Shown: in pieces, positions 46,534-56,035 of the stretch
Layout of the letters: every line of letters starts with the position of its first letter
Numbering within the stretch: position 1 is the stretch's first letter
Origin: Leptolyngbya sp. BC1307
GTDB taxonomy: Bacteria > Cyanobacteriota > Cyanobacteriia > Phormidesmidales > Phormidesmidaceae
Assembly (NCBI RefSeq): GCF_002286735.1
Contig: NZ_NRTA01000014.1
Span: 37,199-101,198, forward strand
Direction: 5' to 3'
DNA length: 64,000 bases
Made by a program: the position numbers and the translations under genes
Notes under the pieces: generated by a model
Seen by the model: the letters and a program-made list of their open reading frames with translations, nothing else
What the model was told of the DNA's origin: nothing
The model's database searches: none

Positions 46534-47175
46534 ATGGCGTATACAGAAAGAACGGATGTGTCCAATGTGGGTGTTCGTCCGGCCCCAGTCCCTACGGGCC
46601 CGATTGTGGAATACCATGATACGGTTCGCTGGGGGCCTATCTTCGCAGGTATTGTCGTCTCAATTGTTGCCCAACTAATGCTGAGTGCTTTGGGCGCGGC
46701 CATCGGTGGCTTTGCTGCAGGTGAGGCAACTCCTGGCACCATTGGTACGAGCTTGGGCATTTGGGCAATTATTAGCCTGCTGATTTCTCTCTTCTTGGGT
46801 GGATGGGTGATGGCGGCTTCCTGTGGCCCGATGAACAATAAGACGGCGCTGCTCAATGGCACGATTCTGTGGGCTACGACGCTGGTGATCAGCGGCTGGC
46901 TGCTGGCGAGCGGTGTCTCTGGCACCTTTGGCATCATCGCTGCCAATGCAGGTGATGTGCTCAATCAGGTGCAGGAGTCAGCCGGTGTATCGCTACCTAG
47001 CCAAGACGAAGTGACTCAGGCTATTCCGAATGTGAGCCCCGAGCAGGCTGCTGAATATGCGGCCAACGCTTCAAAGGCAGGACTATCTTTTATAGTGGGT
47101 TCGCTGTTGGGCTTAGCGGCTTCTCTGATTGGCTCTACAGTAGGTGCCAAGAAGCCCAGAGCTGTTGTTCGATAG
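46534..47175 (+). CDS. membrane protein with four predicted spans, hypothetical, 213 aa
   Basis: A 30-residue polar N-terminus is followed by spans at about 32-58 (FAGIVVSIVAQLMLSALGAA), 72-95 (LGIWAIISLLISLFLGGWVM), 108-130 and 182-203 (LSFIVGSLLGLAASLIGSTV). Between the third and fourth spans lies a soluble helix-forming segment. The alternating Gly/Ala/Ser spans are like those of small stress-linked membrane proteins found beside DUF2382 genes in cyanobacteria. A TAAGGAA motif precedes the ATG. No function is assigned. Confidence 0.72.
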   Translation: MAYTERTDVSNVGVRPAPVPTGPIVEYHDTVRWGPIFAGIVVSIVAQLMLSALGAAIGGFAAGEATPGTIGTSLGIWAIISLLISLFLGGWVMAASCGPMNNKTALLNGTILWATTLVISGWLLASGVSGTFGIIAANAGDVLNQVQESAGVSLPSQDEVTQAIPNVSPEQAAEYAANASKAGLSFIVGSLLGLAASLIGSTVGAKKPRAVVR

Positions 47176-47244
47176 GATGTGGTTGCCAGGAGCGATCGCT
47201 TAAACAAGCTGAAAGCTAATTAAATCAATGGGTCTTCGGTTTAG

Positions 47245-47273
47245 TGGGGGCTGTGAGCGATCGCAGTCCCCCT
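47245..47273 (+). terminator. terminator hairpin after the 46534 gene
   Basis: GGGGGCTG pairs with CAGTCCCCC (one bulge), then CTTTGCTGTCTT. A HIP1 octamer forms part of the loop. Confidence 0.6.
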
Positions 47274-47485
47274 TTGCTGTCTTGCTAACTGTTGACTTGA
47301 TAGCCGCTCTCAAACAAGTTTCCAGTCACATCTTTTGGCGCTCTCTTGATCCGACCATTTAGGTAGGATAGCTGTCTCAATCTCCCTCTCTTGTTCAATG
47401 AAAGACTTAGTAAGAGTCGATACACTTTAGCTAGAAAGTGACATTAAGTTGTCAGATAAATTTTAGTAATGGAGCCTTAGAGTAT

Positions 47486-48358
47486 ATGGCATTAGTTAGC
47501 CTCAAAAAAACCTACCCCGACTATCGAAACACATTCAGCGACAATAGCCTGAGTCACCTTGATGACTACAGCGTCTATGTAGATGCTGACAACAAAGTCG
47601 GGTCTGTAGAAGACGGACTGTTTGACGATACCAGTGGTCAATTTCGCTATTTGATTGTAGATACCGGCCCGTGGATCTTCGGTAAGAAAGTACTGCTACC
47701 TATTGGTCGCGCTGAGTTTGACAATAGCAAAGAGCGCGTCTACGTTAGTGGCTTGACCAAGAAGCAAGTCGAAGATCTGCCTGAATACAACGGTACCGCA
47801 GACGTTGACTATGACTACGAAGAGAACGTGCGCGGTGTGTATCGCGAGCCGACTGCTAGCCAGTCTGCGCCAGTAAGCGGAACCGCTGCCTATGCAACTA
47901 GCGGTGACTACAGCCGTGACGACTACACCTACGACCGCGATCCCGGTCTCTATCAAATGAGAGATACCGCAGATCGCACTCAGCCTATTCGCCTTTACGA
48001 AGAGCGTTTAATCGCCGATAAGACCCGGAGCAAGACAGGCGATGTAGTGGTTGGTAAGCGCGTCAAAACAGAGACAGCCAATGTCTCTGTACCGGTTAAT
48101 AAGGAGCGAGTTGTCGTAGAGCGAACCACGCCAACCGGAAAGACGGCTGCTACAGACGTTAATCACGCTTTCGAAGATGGTGAAGTTGCTCGCGTAGAAG
48201 TGTACGAAGAGAAAGCCAACGTTCGCAAAGAAGCCTTTGTGCGTGAGGAAGTCAGCGTGCGCAAGGAAACCGAAGAAGAGATGGTCAATGAGCAAGCAAC
48301 CATTCGCCGTGAAGAGCTAGATATTGATGGCGCTAATGATGTGGTTACCAATCGCTAG
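47486..48358 (+). CDS. PRC-barrel and DUF2382 stress protein, 290 aa
   Basis: Paralogue of the protein at 45147 with the same layout: PRC-barrel (VDADNKVGSVEDGLFDD, LIVDTGPWIFGKKVLLPIG), a Tyr/Asp-rich linker (DYSRDDYTYDRDPGLYQM) and a DUF2382 domain (IRLYEERLIADKTRSKTG, ending in Glu/Arg-rich VRKEAFVREEVSVRKETEEE). The start is ATG 47486 (MALVSLKKTYPDY); the frame extends to 47438 but that part is not conserved. A GGAG lies 13 nt upstream. Expression under oxidative or osmotic stress is typical of the family. Confidence 0.88.
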   Translation: MALVSLKKTYPDYRNTFSDNSLSHLDDYSVYVDADNKVGSVEDGLFDDTSGQFRYLIVDTGPWIFGKKVLLPIGRAEFDNSKERVYVSGLTKKQVEDLPEYNGTADVDYDYEENVRGVYREPTASQSAPVSGTAAYATSGDYSRDDYTYDRDPGLYQMRDTADRTQPIRLYEERLIADKTRSKTGDVVVGKRVKTETANVSVPVNKERVVVERTTPTGKTAATDVNHAFEDGEVARVEVYEEKANVRKEAFVREEVSVRKETEEEMVNEQATIRREELDIDGANDVVTNR

Positions 48359-48447
48359 ATTGGCAGCTGAATCTAAAGTGTATCTATTGGATCATGCTTA
48401 GCTTATTCGATAGGTACCCTCAAAGCGTCAGCTAAATATTTTGGTAG

Positions 48448-48484
48448 GCGAAGCGCTCTTTTTAGGGGCTGCTTCGCTTTTTTG
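48448..48484 (+). terminator. rho-independent terminator after the 47486 gene
   Basis: GCGAAGC pairs with GCTTCGC, and TTTTTTG follows. The rest of the 48359-48692 gap holds a short ACCCGTACGGGT palindrome near 48538 and the psbP leader, and no gene. Confidence 0.85.
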
Positions 48485-48692
48485 TGTTTGTTACAGCATG
48501 ACTAGTCAGCAGCGTCTGAAGTAGCCATGGCCGCTAGACCCGTACGGGTGACCGAAGTTTCAACGCAGAGTACAATTCTAGGTGACGCTTCGGGCACGTC
48601 CTGGAACATGCCGGAATTTTGCGACCGGAATTTTTGGGATTCACCGGCTCATGGCACAATTGAAGCAGCCCGAGGATGAAAGGAATCTTGAG

Positions 48693-49229
48693 ATGTTGAA
48701 GCGATTTGCCGCGCTCTTACTAGTTGTCATTACGCTGGGACTGCAAAGCTGCGCTGCGGGTACCAGCCTGCAGTCGTACAATGACAGCTATGAGGGCTAC
48801 GAGTTCAAATATCCAACGGGCTGGGTCGCTGCCGAAGTGCCGGGTGGGCCAGATGTTGTTTTCCACGACATTATCAATGCCAGCGAAAACGTCAGCGTGG
48901 TAATTAGCCCCGTGTCGGGCGGTAAAACCTTGCCTGATATTGGTACGCCCTCTGAAGTAGGCTATAAGCTCTCTAAAAGCATCACCTCGCAGAGCACAGA
49001 TGATCGTAACGTAGAGCTGGTAAACGCTCAGTCTTTTGAAGCAGGCGATAAGCTGTATTACATTCTGGAATATATTGCTAATTTGCCTTCGGGAACTCGC
49101 CACGATCTGGCTAGCGTGATTGTGCGGCGCGGTCAGCTTTACACGTTCAATGCGTCTATTTCTGAGTTTAGATGGGAAAAGCTCAAAGATACAGTGAAGC
49201 AAACAGTCGCTTCTTTTTCGGTTTACTAA
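48693..49229 (+). CDS. psbP: PsbP-family (CyanoP-type) photosystem II lipoprotein, 178 aa
   Basis: A lipoprotein signal with lipobox LGLQSC anchors the protein in the thylakoid lumen. The mature part, YNDSYEGYEFKYPTGW through FHDIINASENVSVVISPV and SGTRHDLASVIVRRGQLYTFNASI (given in parts), is the PsbP fold that assists photosystem II assembly. The start at ATG 48693 has an AAAGGA site 9 nt upstream; the frame extends to 48582 but encodes unconserved residues. Its length is usual for CyanoP. It is followed 28 bp later by maf, in the same orientation. Confidence 0.9.
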   Translation: MLKRFAALLLVVITLGLQSCAAGTSLQSYNDSYEGYEFKYPTGWVAAEVPGGPDVVFHDIINASENVSVVISPVSGGKTLPDIGTPSEVGYKLSKSITSQSTDDRNVELVNAQSFEAGDKLYYILEYIANLPSGTRHDLASVIVRRGQLYTFNASISEFRWEKLKDTVKQTVASFSVY

Positions 49230-49257
49230 TCTTTTGATTTTTTGACTTCATAACCCT

Positions 49258-49851
49258 ATGGCCGATATTCAATTTGTGCTGGCCTCGGCTTCGGTTGCTC
49301 GGCGCAAGCTACTGGTAGAGGCAGGCATTCAGCCTTTTGTCTGCCCTAGTAATTTTGACGAGGATCAGGTAAAAATTCGCGACCCGCAGCAGCTGGTGCA
49401 GGTGCTGGCTAAGGGCAAGGCCACAGCGGTAGCGCCTCAGTTCCCCAAAGCGCTGGTGCTGGGCTGTGACTCGGTGCTGGCGATTGATGGGGTGATCTAC
49501 GGTAAGCCTGAAAGCCGGGAAGAGGCTACAGCGCGCTGGCAGCAAATGCGTGGCGGCACAGGTGAACTCTACACTGGCTACGCACTGATCGCCCCAGGCC
49601 GCGATCCTTTAGTGAACTACCGGATGACGCGCGTATTTTTTGCCAATGCCTCCGACCAAGAGATAGAAGCCTACATCGCTACGGGTGAACCCATGCAATG
49701 CGCAGGCGCGTTTGCTACTGACGGTAAGGGCAGCATGTTTGTTGAAAAAATTGAGGGCTGCCATACTAATGTGGTGGGCCTGAGCATTCCGATGCTGCGG
49801 CAGATGATGGCAGAGCTGGGCTACCGCGCAATTGATTTCTGGGGCCGATAG
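49258..49851 (+). CDS. maf: Maf-type nucleoside triphosphate pyrophosphatase, 197 aa
   Basis: House-cleaning nucleotide pyrophosphatase of the cytosol. [19 protein letters not shown] has the SxSxxR(K)LL(x) N-terminal signature, [15 protein letters not shown] the conserved (D)SV block, and [25 protein letters not shown] (given in parts) the KP..EA...L..MSG-type substrate block. Length 197 aa is standard. Members split between the Maf and YhdE types; this one cannot be placed with certainty. Its stop is 3 bp before the next gene's start, so maf and the UPF0182 gene are probably co-transcribed. Confidence 0.9.
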   Translation: MADIQFVLASASVARRKLLVEAGIQPFVCPSNFDEDQVKIRDPQQLVQVLAKGKATAVAPQFPKALVLGCDSVLAIDGVIYGKPESREEATARWQQMRGGTGELYTGYALIAPGRDPLVNYRMTRVFFANASDQEIEAYIATGEPMQCAGAFATDGKGSMFVEKIEGCHTNVVGLSIPMLRQMMAELGYRAIDFWGR

Positions 49852-49854
49852 GCC

Positions 49855-52800
49855 ATGGCTAAGGCTGATAATCTTCCTCAAAAGCGTCTGAGTCGCTACC
49901 CGGGTGATCGCCTACTGCGCCGGGTGCGATCGCCTGTGGGCTTAAAGCTGATCGTCATTAGCTTGATGCTTTTGGCGGCTACCTACATTGTCACCTACTA
50001 CTGGGCCGAAGGGCTGTGGTTTGACGAACTCAATTTCCTCGGTGAATTTTGGCTGCGATCGCTCACTCAGCTAGTGCTCGGTCTCTTTACGCTATTCGCT
50101 AGCCTGGCCATTGCTTTTTTCAACCTGAACCTGGCTACCCGGCTACAGTACAACCAAAACTGTCTGCTGCCCAATCAGGCCAATCTGCGCACCGGGCTGG
50201 GTTTGCAGTGGCTGCTGCCGGTAATGCTAGGGCTGGGCATCGGCATTGGGGCAGATCTGCTCTACCACACCTATCTGGCAGTCACCGATCTGCTAACGCC
50301 GCGTCCGTCTATTCCCATACCGCTGGGGCTGGGCTTTAATGCTGACTGGGGTCTGGTACAGCAGCTAGTGGCGCAGCCCGTGGGCATCGGCATTGTGCTT
50401 GGCTGTGCGATCGCCTTGGCTGCCGCCCCGCAAACGCTGATTCGAGTGGGCGCGGTGGTATTAAGCCTGAGCTTTGGCATTGTGCTGACTCAGGAATGGG
50501 TGCGAATATTACCCGCGCTCAACTTCGTTACCTTTGACCAGCTAGACCCGCTCTTTCAACAGGATCTGAGCTTTTATATTTTCCAGCTACCAGTATGGGA
50601 GCTGTTTGAATTCTGGCTTTCGGGGCTGCTGCTGTTTATGTTGATGGCGGTGGCTCTAAGGTATCTGCTGGCAGGCAATACCTTGAGCCAGGGACACTTT
50701 GCCGGGTTTTCTCTGCCGCAGCAGCGCCATCTCTATGCCCTCGCGGCTAGTTTGCTGATGGTCACTGCTTTAGGGCACTGGCTCAATCGCTACGAATTGC
50801 TCTACTCGCCGCAGGGAGTCACCTACGGCGCTAGCTACACCGATATTCAAGTAGGGTTGCCGGTGAATGGAGCCCTCAGCTTGATCTCGCTAGGGCTGGC
50901 ACTCACACTGATGTGGCGAGCCTTTGTGCAGCCCAAAGTCGGATGGACTCAGTCTACTCGGCCCCTGCGGGCCCGGCCTGTGGTCGGGGCGATCGCCATC
51001 TACTTACTCTTTGCCATCGTCGGCAACACGCTGGCCCCCTGGTTAGTTCAGCGCATTGTAGTACAGCCCAACGAATTTCTGCGCGAGCTGCCCTATATCG
51101 AGCGCACGATTGCCTTCACCCGCGACGCTTTTGGCCTGACCGATATCGAAACCCGCCAGTTTGACCCGCAAGGCGACCTGAGCGCCGCTGACCTAGAAGA
51201 AAATGACCTGACCATTCGGAATATTCGCCTGTGGGATACGCGCCCGCTGCTGGAATCCAACCGGCAGCTCCAGCAGATTCGCCTGTACTACGAATTTGCC
51301 GATGCCGATGTAGATCGCTACGACCTGGTGAATGAGACTGACCAAGTAGTAGATCGCAGGCAGGTGCTGATTTCTGCTCGCGAACTCAACTATGAGCGGG
51401 TACCCGCTGAGGCTCAGACCTGGGTCAACGAGCATCTTACCTACACCCATGGCTATGGCTTCACCATGAGCCCGGTGAATACAGCAGGGCCCAGCGGTCT
51501 GCCGACGTACTTTGTCAAAGACATTGATCACGTCCCTAGTTCTCCGGTTGTAGAGCGTTCGATTCCGGTCGGTAAGCCGCGCATTTATTTTGGTGAGCTG
51601 ACTAATACTTACGTGATGACGGGCGCTCAAGTGCCTGAGCTAGATTTTCCCAGCGGCAGCGAGAATATCTACAACCGCTATGACGGTCAGGGCGGGCTCA
51701 GCCTTGCCCCTTTCTGGAAGCGGCTGCTGTTTGCTAAGCATTTGGGCGATTGGAAAATGCTGCTCAGCCGCGATTTTACGGCTGATACCCGGCTGATGTT
51801 TCGGCGTAATATTAAGCAGCGCGTGCGCCGGATTGCGCCTTTTTTACAGTTTGATGGCGATCCGTACTTAGTGGTGGCCGATGCGGGCAATGAGTTTGCG
51901 ATCGCTGGCGCAGAATCAGGAACAAACTATCTGTACTGGATGATCGATGCCTACACGACGAGCGATCGCTATCCCTACGCCGATCCGGGCAATAATGAGT
52001 TCAACTATATTCGCAACTCTATCAAGGTCATCGTTGACGCTTACAACGGCTCGGTTCACTTCTACATTGCCGACCAAAGCGACCCGATTATTCGCACCTG
52101 GGCGCAAATATTTCCTAACATGTTCGAGCAACTGTCGGATATGCCGCCGGCGCTAGTGTCTCATATTCGCTACCCCTTAGACTTCTCACGTATTCAATCT
52201 GACGAGCTGCTTACCTACCACATGACCGACCCGCAGGTTTTCTACAACCGCGAAGACCAGTGGCGCGCACCCAATGAAATTTACGCCAACGAAGAACAGG
52301 TCGTCGAACCCTACTATCTGATTATGGAACTGCCGGGTGAGGATGATGGCGAATTTGTGCTGCTGCGCCCCTTTACGCCCGCCCAGCGCATTAACTTGGT
52401 AGCCTGGCTAGCTGCCCGCTCCGACGGCGAACAGTATGGCCGTCAGCTACTCTACCAGTTTTCTAAGCAGGAGCTGGTCTTTGGCCCAGAACAAATCGAG
52501 GCCCGAATTAACCAGGAGCCAGAGATTTCTCAGCGCATCTCGCTCTGGGACACGCAAGGGTCGCGGGCTAATCAGGGCAATTTGCTGGTGATTCCGATTG
52601 AGCGATCGCTGCTATACGTAGAGCCGCTGTATCTAGAAGCTGAGCAAAATCCACTGCCGATTCTCGCTCGGGTGATCGTGGCCTACAAGAACAGGATCGC
52701 GATGGCCGAAACTCTGGAGCAGAGCTTACAGGCTATCTTTAATACCCCAGATACCCTCGCTCCTGCCATTCTCAGAGAAGCCAACGAAGGCGATAGTGTT

Positions 52801-52863
52801 GAAGAGTTGCTGCTGCCAGGCGGCGGAGCCGACTCATCTGTTGGCGATACGGGCTCAGAATAG
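49855..52863 (+). CDS. UPF0182-family membrane protein, 1002 aa
   Basis: A large protein with about seven spans in the first 370 residues (VGLKLIVISLMLLAATYIV starts the first) and a soluble domain of about 600 residues. Typical blocks are LWFDELNFL, IYFGELTNTYVMTGA, PFWKRLLFAKHLGD, and near the end FSKQELVFGPEQIEARINQEP. The family is widespread and uncharacterised; the soluble part probably faces the periplasm or lumen. Length is normal. It starts 3 bp after the maf stop. A hairpin-forming palindrome interrupted by a repeat element follows its stop. Confidence 0.9.
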   Translation: MAKADNLPQKRLSRYPGDRLLRRVRSPVGLKLIVISLMLLAATYIVTYYWAEGLWFDELNFLGEFWLRSLTQLVLGLFTLFASLAIAFFNLNLATRLQYNQNCLLPNQANLRTGLGLQWLLPVMLGLGIGIGADLLYHTYLAVTDLLTPRPSIPIPLGLGFNADWGLVQQLVAQPVGIGIVLGCAIALAAAPQTLIRVGAVVLSLSFGIVLTQEWVRILPALNFVTFDQLDPLFQQDLSFYIFQLPVWELFEFWLSGLLLFMLMAVALRYLLAGNTLSQGHFAGFSLPQQRHLYALAASLLMVTALGHWLNRYELLYSPQGVTYGASYTDIQVGLPVNGALSLISLGLALTLMWRAFVQPKVGWTQSTRPLRARPVVGAIAIYLLFAIVGNTLAPWLVQRIVVQPNEFLRELPYIERTIAFTRDAFGLTDIETRQFDPQGDLSAADLEENDLTIRNIRLWDTRPLLESNRQLQQIRLYYEFADADVDRYDLVNETDQVVDRRQVLISARELNYERVPAEAQTWVNEHLTYTHGYGFTMSPVNTAGPSGLPTYFVKDIDHVPSSPVVERSIPVGKPRIYFGELTNTYVMTGAQVPELDFPSGSENIYNRYDGQGGLSLAPFWKRLLFAKHLGDWKMLLSRDFTADTRLMFRRNIKQRVRRIAPFLQFDGDPYLVVADAGNEFAIAGAESGTNYLYWMIDAYTTSDRYPYADPGNNEFNYIRNSIKVIVDAYNGSVHFYIADQSDPIIRTWAQIFPNMFEQLSDMPPALVSHIRYPLDFSRIQSDELLTYHMTDPQVFYNREDQWRAPNEIYANEEQVVEPYYLIMELPGEDDGEFVLLRPFTPAQRINLVAWLAARSDGEQYGRQLLYQFSKQELVFGPEQIEARINQEPEISQRISLWDTQGSRANQGNLLVIPIERSLLYVEPLYLEAEQNPLPILARVIVAYKNRIAMAETLEQSLQAIFNTPDTLAPAILREANEGDSVEELLLPGGGADSSVGDTGSE

Positions 52864-52889
52864 CCGCCTATGAGAAAACGAGGAAGTCT

Positions 52890-52993
52890 TATAGCGTTGG
52901 TCACTTGGCTTGAATACAGCAACGCAGGCAAAACCTTTGCATAACAACAGGCCAAGTGACTCGCGTCGCCCGAATGCATCCGGGTAACGCTAT
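52890..52993. repeat. dispersed three-hairpin repeat, copy C, nested in a palindrome
   Basis: Nearly identical to copy A. It is flanked by perfect 16-bp inverted arms, ATGAGAAAACGAGGAA at 52870-52885 and its complement at 53004-53019, which without the repeat would form a terminator-like hairpin after the UPF0182 gene. Confidence 0.85.
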
Positions 52994-53023
52994 CTTTAGA
53001 ACTTTCCTCGTTTTCTCATTTTA

Positions 53024-53072
53024 AGCGTTGGTCACTTGGCCAGCTAGCGTGCGAATGCAGCCGACGACAGCT
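53024..53072. repeat. fragment of the dispersed repeat, copy D
   Basis: Begins AAGCGTTGGTCACTTGGC, like the left end of copies A and C, then jumps to a GCGAATGCAGC stretch that resembles the right-hand hairpin. It looks like an internal deletion derivative. Confidence 0.6.
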
Positions 53073-53114
53073 ATGGCAGGCATTCAAACGGTCGCGCTAG
53101 AGATGACGCCAGCA

Positions 53115-53618
53115 CTAGCCCACCAGGTGAGCTTCTAAGAACCAGAGGCGCTTGTCAATAGTCCGAGAGATCTCAACATAGAGATCATTGGTGTCTTGGT
53201 CACCTAGCTCGTCGGCTTTGTCGATACTTTCACGCAGGTGCTTGGCATAGGCCGCATAGCGGTCAGCCAGAGCCGCGACGTGCTCCATACCACCGACGGC
53301 GTCAAAGTCGTACTCAGGCAAAATCGATTCGCTAGCAGCAATGCGCACCGTGCCCATCGCCGTGCCAGCTAGGGCCGTGACGCGCTCGGCTACCATATCG
53401 CTGTACTCTTCTAGCTCGCCCGCCATTTCATCAAACAACAGATGAAGCTGGTAAAAGTCTTTGCCTTTCACATTCCAGTGAGCTTGCTTGGTCTGAGTGC
53501 GCAAGTCTGTAGTCGCAGCCAGCGTGCCGTTGAGCATAGCGACTACCGGCTGACGGGTATCTAGCGGTAAGTCAATCCGGGTAGGATAAAAGGCAGTTTT
53601 GGAAGTTGTTGAAACCAT
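53115..53618 (-). CDS. dps: Dps-type DNA-binding ferritin, 167 aa
   Basis: Stores iron and protects DNA during starvation and oxidative stress as a 12-subunit shell. The ferroxidase ligands lie in QAHWNVKGKDFYQLHLLFDE and AGELEEYSDMVAER (His and the Asp/Glu set). KADELGDQDTNDLY is the later family block. The start at ATG 53618 has a GGAG site upstream; the frame extends to 53708 without conserved residues. With katG and a peroxiredoxin elsewhere in the window, it belongs to the oxidative-stress equipment of the organism, but it is not in an operon with them. Confidence 0.94.
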   Translation of the reverse strand: MVSTTSKTAFYPTRIDLPLDTRQPVVAMLNGTLAATTDLRTQTKQAHWNVKGKDFYQLHLLFDEMAGELEEYSDMVAERVTALAGTAMGTVRIAASESILPEYDFDAVGGMEHVAALADRYAAYAKHLRESIDKADELGDQDTNDLYVEISRTIDKRLWFLEAHLVG

Positions 53619-53811
53619 AGGAGTCTCCAGAATTAAAGAGGGTCTAAACGTCTTTAGAGAAAGGACTGATACAAAGCACTGTAAAGGACGAACCAGAGCA
53701 GTCGTCACCGCTACTGTAAATTTAGCACCTTCGCCCGAACTCCTATATCATACTCGTAACGACTTCGTTTTAACAAGTGGTGAAGGTTGAACGGTTCTCC
53801 GCAATGGGCGC

Positions 53812-54233
53812 TTGATCAGCGCTTATATAATGGATGATATGGAAGTTTCTTGGCGTAACTCTGTAATATCTGAGCTTCAGCCTTATGTGGCGCAGCGGCA
53901 GCGGCGCAAAGCTGAGATGCGATCGCGCCTGCAAGCCGGTCATCAGGCTGGCCTACAGCAAGCCAAAATTCTCGCCGATATTCTTAAAGCAGAGTTTGGC
54001 GCTACCCAGGTGGTGCTGTTTGGCTCCATGCTTTCGGTCAATGACATTCACCTGGGTTCAGATATTGACCTGGCCGTATGGGACTTGCCCTTCGTTATGT
54101 TGTTCGCAGCAACTATGCTTACCGGCTCGAACCTGCCAGAATTGATGCTAATTTCCAACTATTAGAGAACGGCTACGACTCTCTCATTCAACAGCTCAAT
54201 GACTTTTGCGAGTTTTTAGCGTCTGTCAATTGA
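53812..54233 (+). pseudogene. fused remnant of an MNT nucleotidyltransferase and a HEPN (HepT-type) protein
   Basis: The frame from 53812 encodes a minimal nucleotidyltransferase head: VVLFGSMLSVNDIHLGSDIDLAVW has the GS...DxD motif. At about 54084 it goes off family and stops at 54165. In the frame beginning at 54069 the sequence reads MGLALRYVVRSNYAYRLEPAR then FQLLENGYDSLIQQLNDFCEF to a TGA at 54231-54233, which matches the C-terminal half of HepT-type HEPN toxins (RHVVRNxYA...). A deletion seems to have joined the first half of the antitoxin gene to the last third of the toxin gene, out of frame. Neither product should be functional. Confidence 0.65.
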
Positions 54234-54263
54234 TGCTACCGGCGTTCCCCACACTGGATAATA

Positions 54264-54290
54264 GGGCTACAATTACCCGTGTAATTGCCC
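54264..54290 (+). promoter_or_regulatory. inverted repeat in the gatB leader
   Basis: CAATTAC pairs with GTAATTG around CCGT, extended outward by GGGC/GCCC with a 2-nt bulge. It lies about 40 bp before the gatB start and could be an operator or a leader hairpin. Confidence 0.4.
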
Positions 54291-54327
54291 TGCTTTATAG
54301 AATTCACCTACCTACCTCGACGCTTTT

Positions 54328-55821
54328 ATGACTGCTGCCGCGCCTGCTAAATCTTCTGCAAACGCTAAATACGAAGCCGTTATTGGCCTGGAAACTCACT
54401 GTCAGCTAGGGACAGAGACTAAGATTTTCTCGACTAGCTCGGCAGCTTTCGGCGCTGACCCAAACACCTATATCGACCCGGTGACGATGGGCCTGCCGGG
54501 TGTGCTGCCTGTACTCAATGAAAAAGTGCTGGAGTATGCAGTGAAAGCGGGGCTGGCGCTGAACTGTCAGATTGCGCCCTACAGCAAGTTTGACCGCAAG
54601 CAGTATTTCTACCCTGACCTGCCTAAAAACTATCAGATCTCTCAGTTTGACCTGCCGATCGCTGAGCATGGCTGGCTAGAAATTGAGCTGGTAAAAGACG
54701 GTGAGCCAGTGCGTAAGCGCATTGGGATTACGCGCCTCCACATGGAGGAAGATGCGGGCAAGCTGGTACATGCGGGCAGCGATAGTCTATCGGGCTCTTC
54801 GTATTCTCTAGTAGACTACAACCGGGCGGGCGTGCCCCTGGTAGAAATTGTCTCCGAGCCAGACATTCGCTCTGGAGAAGAAGCGGCAGCTTACGCTGAA
54901 GAGATTCGCCGGATCATCCGCTACTTGGGCGTAGGCGATGGCAATATGCAGGAAGGATCGCTGCGCTGCGATGTGAATATCTCTGTCAGACCGGTGGGCC
55001 AGGCTGAGTTTGGCACCAAGGTAGAGATTAAGAATATGAATTCGTTTAGCGCGATCGCCAAAGCCATTGACTACGAAATTGAGCGGCAGATTGCAGCGGT
55101 TGAAGCGGGTGAGCCGATCTATCAGGAAACGCGGCTGTGGGAAGAAGGCCCGCAGCGCACCAAAAGTATGCGCATGAAGGAAGGCGCGAGCGACTACCGC
55201 TACTTTCCGGAACCTGACCTGCCGCCGATAGAGGTCACTGCCGATCAGCTCAGTGAATGGCGATCGCACCTGCCCGAACTGCCCGCCCAAAAGCGTCAGC
55301 GCTATGAGGCAGAGCTGGGGCTGTCGGCCTACGATGCGGCAGTGCTCACTGACGACCGCACAGTGGCCGAATATTTTGAAGCAGCGATCGCCTCTGGCGT
55401 GTCTGCCAAGCTCGTTGCCAACTGGATTATGAGCGACATTGCTGCCTATCTCAATGCCGAGAAGATCAGTATTGACGAACTCAAGCTAACGCCAGCGGCC
55501 CTGGCCGAAATGGTAGCGCTCATTGAAGATGGCACCATCAGCAATAAGATCGGTAAAGACCTGTTGCCCGATCTGCTAAATAATGGCGGATCGCCCAAGA
55601 AAATTGTGGAGAGTAAAGGGCTCAGCCAGATTTCTGACCCGGCTGAGATTGAGGCGATGATCGACGAAGTGCTCGCCGCTAACCCCGATGAGTTAGCCAA
55701 GTTTCGCGCTGGGAAAACTAAGCTCAAAGGCTTTTTTGTCGGTCAGGTGATGAAGCGCACAGGCGGACGCGCCGACCCTAAGCTGACCAATCAGCTCCTC
55801 GGGAAAAAGCTGAACGGCTAA
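54328..55821 (+). CDS. gatB: Asp-tRNA(Asn)/Glu-tRNA(Gln) amidotransferase subunit B
   Basis: Subunit of GatCAB, which amidates Glu-tRNA(Gln) (and Asp-tRNA(Asn)) in the cytosol; GatB activates and transfers the tRNA-bound residue. [37 protein letters not shown] and [14 protein letters not shown] are the expected N-terminal blocks, [13 protein letters not shown] the centre, and the GatB/YqeY helical tail closes with [18 protein letters not shown]. The length of 497 aa is standard. gatA and gatC are not adjacent, as is usual in cyanobacteria. Confidence 0.97.
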   Translation: MTAAAPAKSSANAKYEAVIGLETHCQLGTETKIFSTSSAAFGADPNTYIDPVTMGLPGVLPVLNEKVLEYAVKAGLALNCQIAPYSKFDRKQYFYPDLPKNYQISQFDLPIAEHGWLEIELVKDGEPVRKRIGITRLHMEEDAGKLVHAGSDSLSGSSYSLVDYNRAGVPLVEIVSEPDIRSGEEAAAYAEEIRRIIRYLGVGDGNMQEGSLRCDVNISVRPVGQAEFGTKVEIKNMNSFSAIAKAIDYEIERQIAAVEAGEPIYQETRLWEEGPQRTKSMRMKEGASDYRYFPEPDLPPIEVTADQLSEWRSHLPELPAQKRQRYEAELGLSAYDAAVLTDDRTVAEYFEAAIASGVSAKLVANWIMSDIAAYLNAEKISIDELKLTPAALAEMVALIEDGTISNKIGKDLLPDLLNNGGSPKKIVESKGLSQISDPAEIEAMIDEVLAANPDELAKFRAGKTKLKGFFVGQVMKRTGGRADPKLTNQLLGKKLNG

Positions 55822-55830
55822 CCGTTTATG

Positions 55831-55943
55831 GCGGTTCCCGCATACGTTCGAGAACCGCGAGCCACTCTGCCCTTTGCAATATCCCGTTGTAACATCAGGC
55901 TTTCAGCCGGTGTGATGAACCTCATCAAAGCGCCCAACGCTAG
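55831..55943 (-). repeat. dispersed three-hairpin repeat, copy E (minus orientation, diverged)
   Basis: Read on the minus strand it has AGCGTTGG, the mini-hairpin GGCTGAAAGCC and the terminal stem GCGGTTCTCG/CGGGAACCGC around a loop related to that of copy B. The first stem is degraded. It starts 10 bp after the gatB stop. Confidence 0.7.
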
Positions 55944-56035
55944 AGTAAAAAGTGAGCAAAGTATGCTCCAGATCACAGACAGTTACCCGCTAAATCATCA
56001 AATTCTAGAATACGAACGCAAAGGTTCTAGGATCA

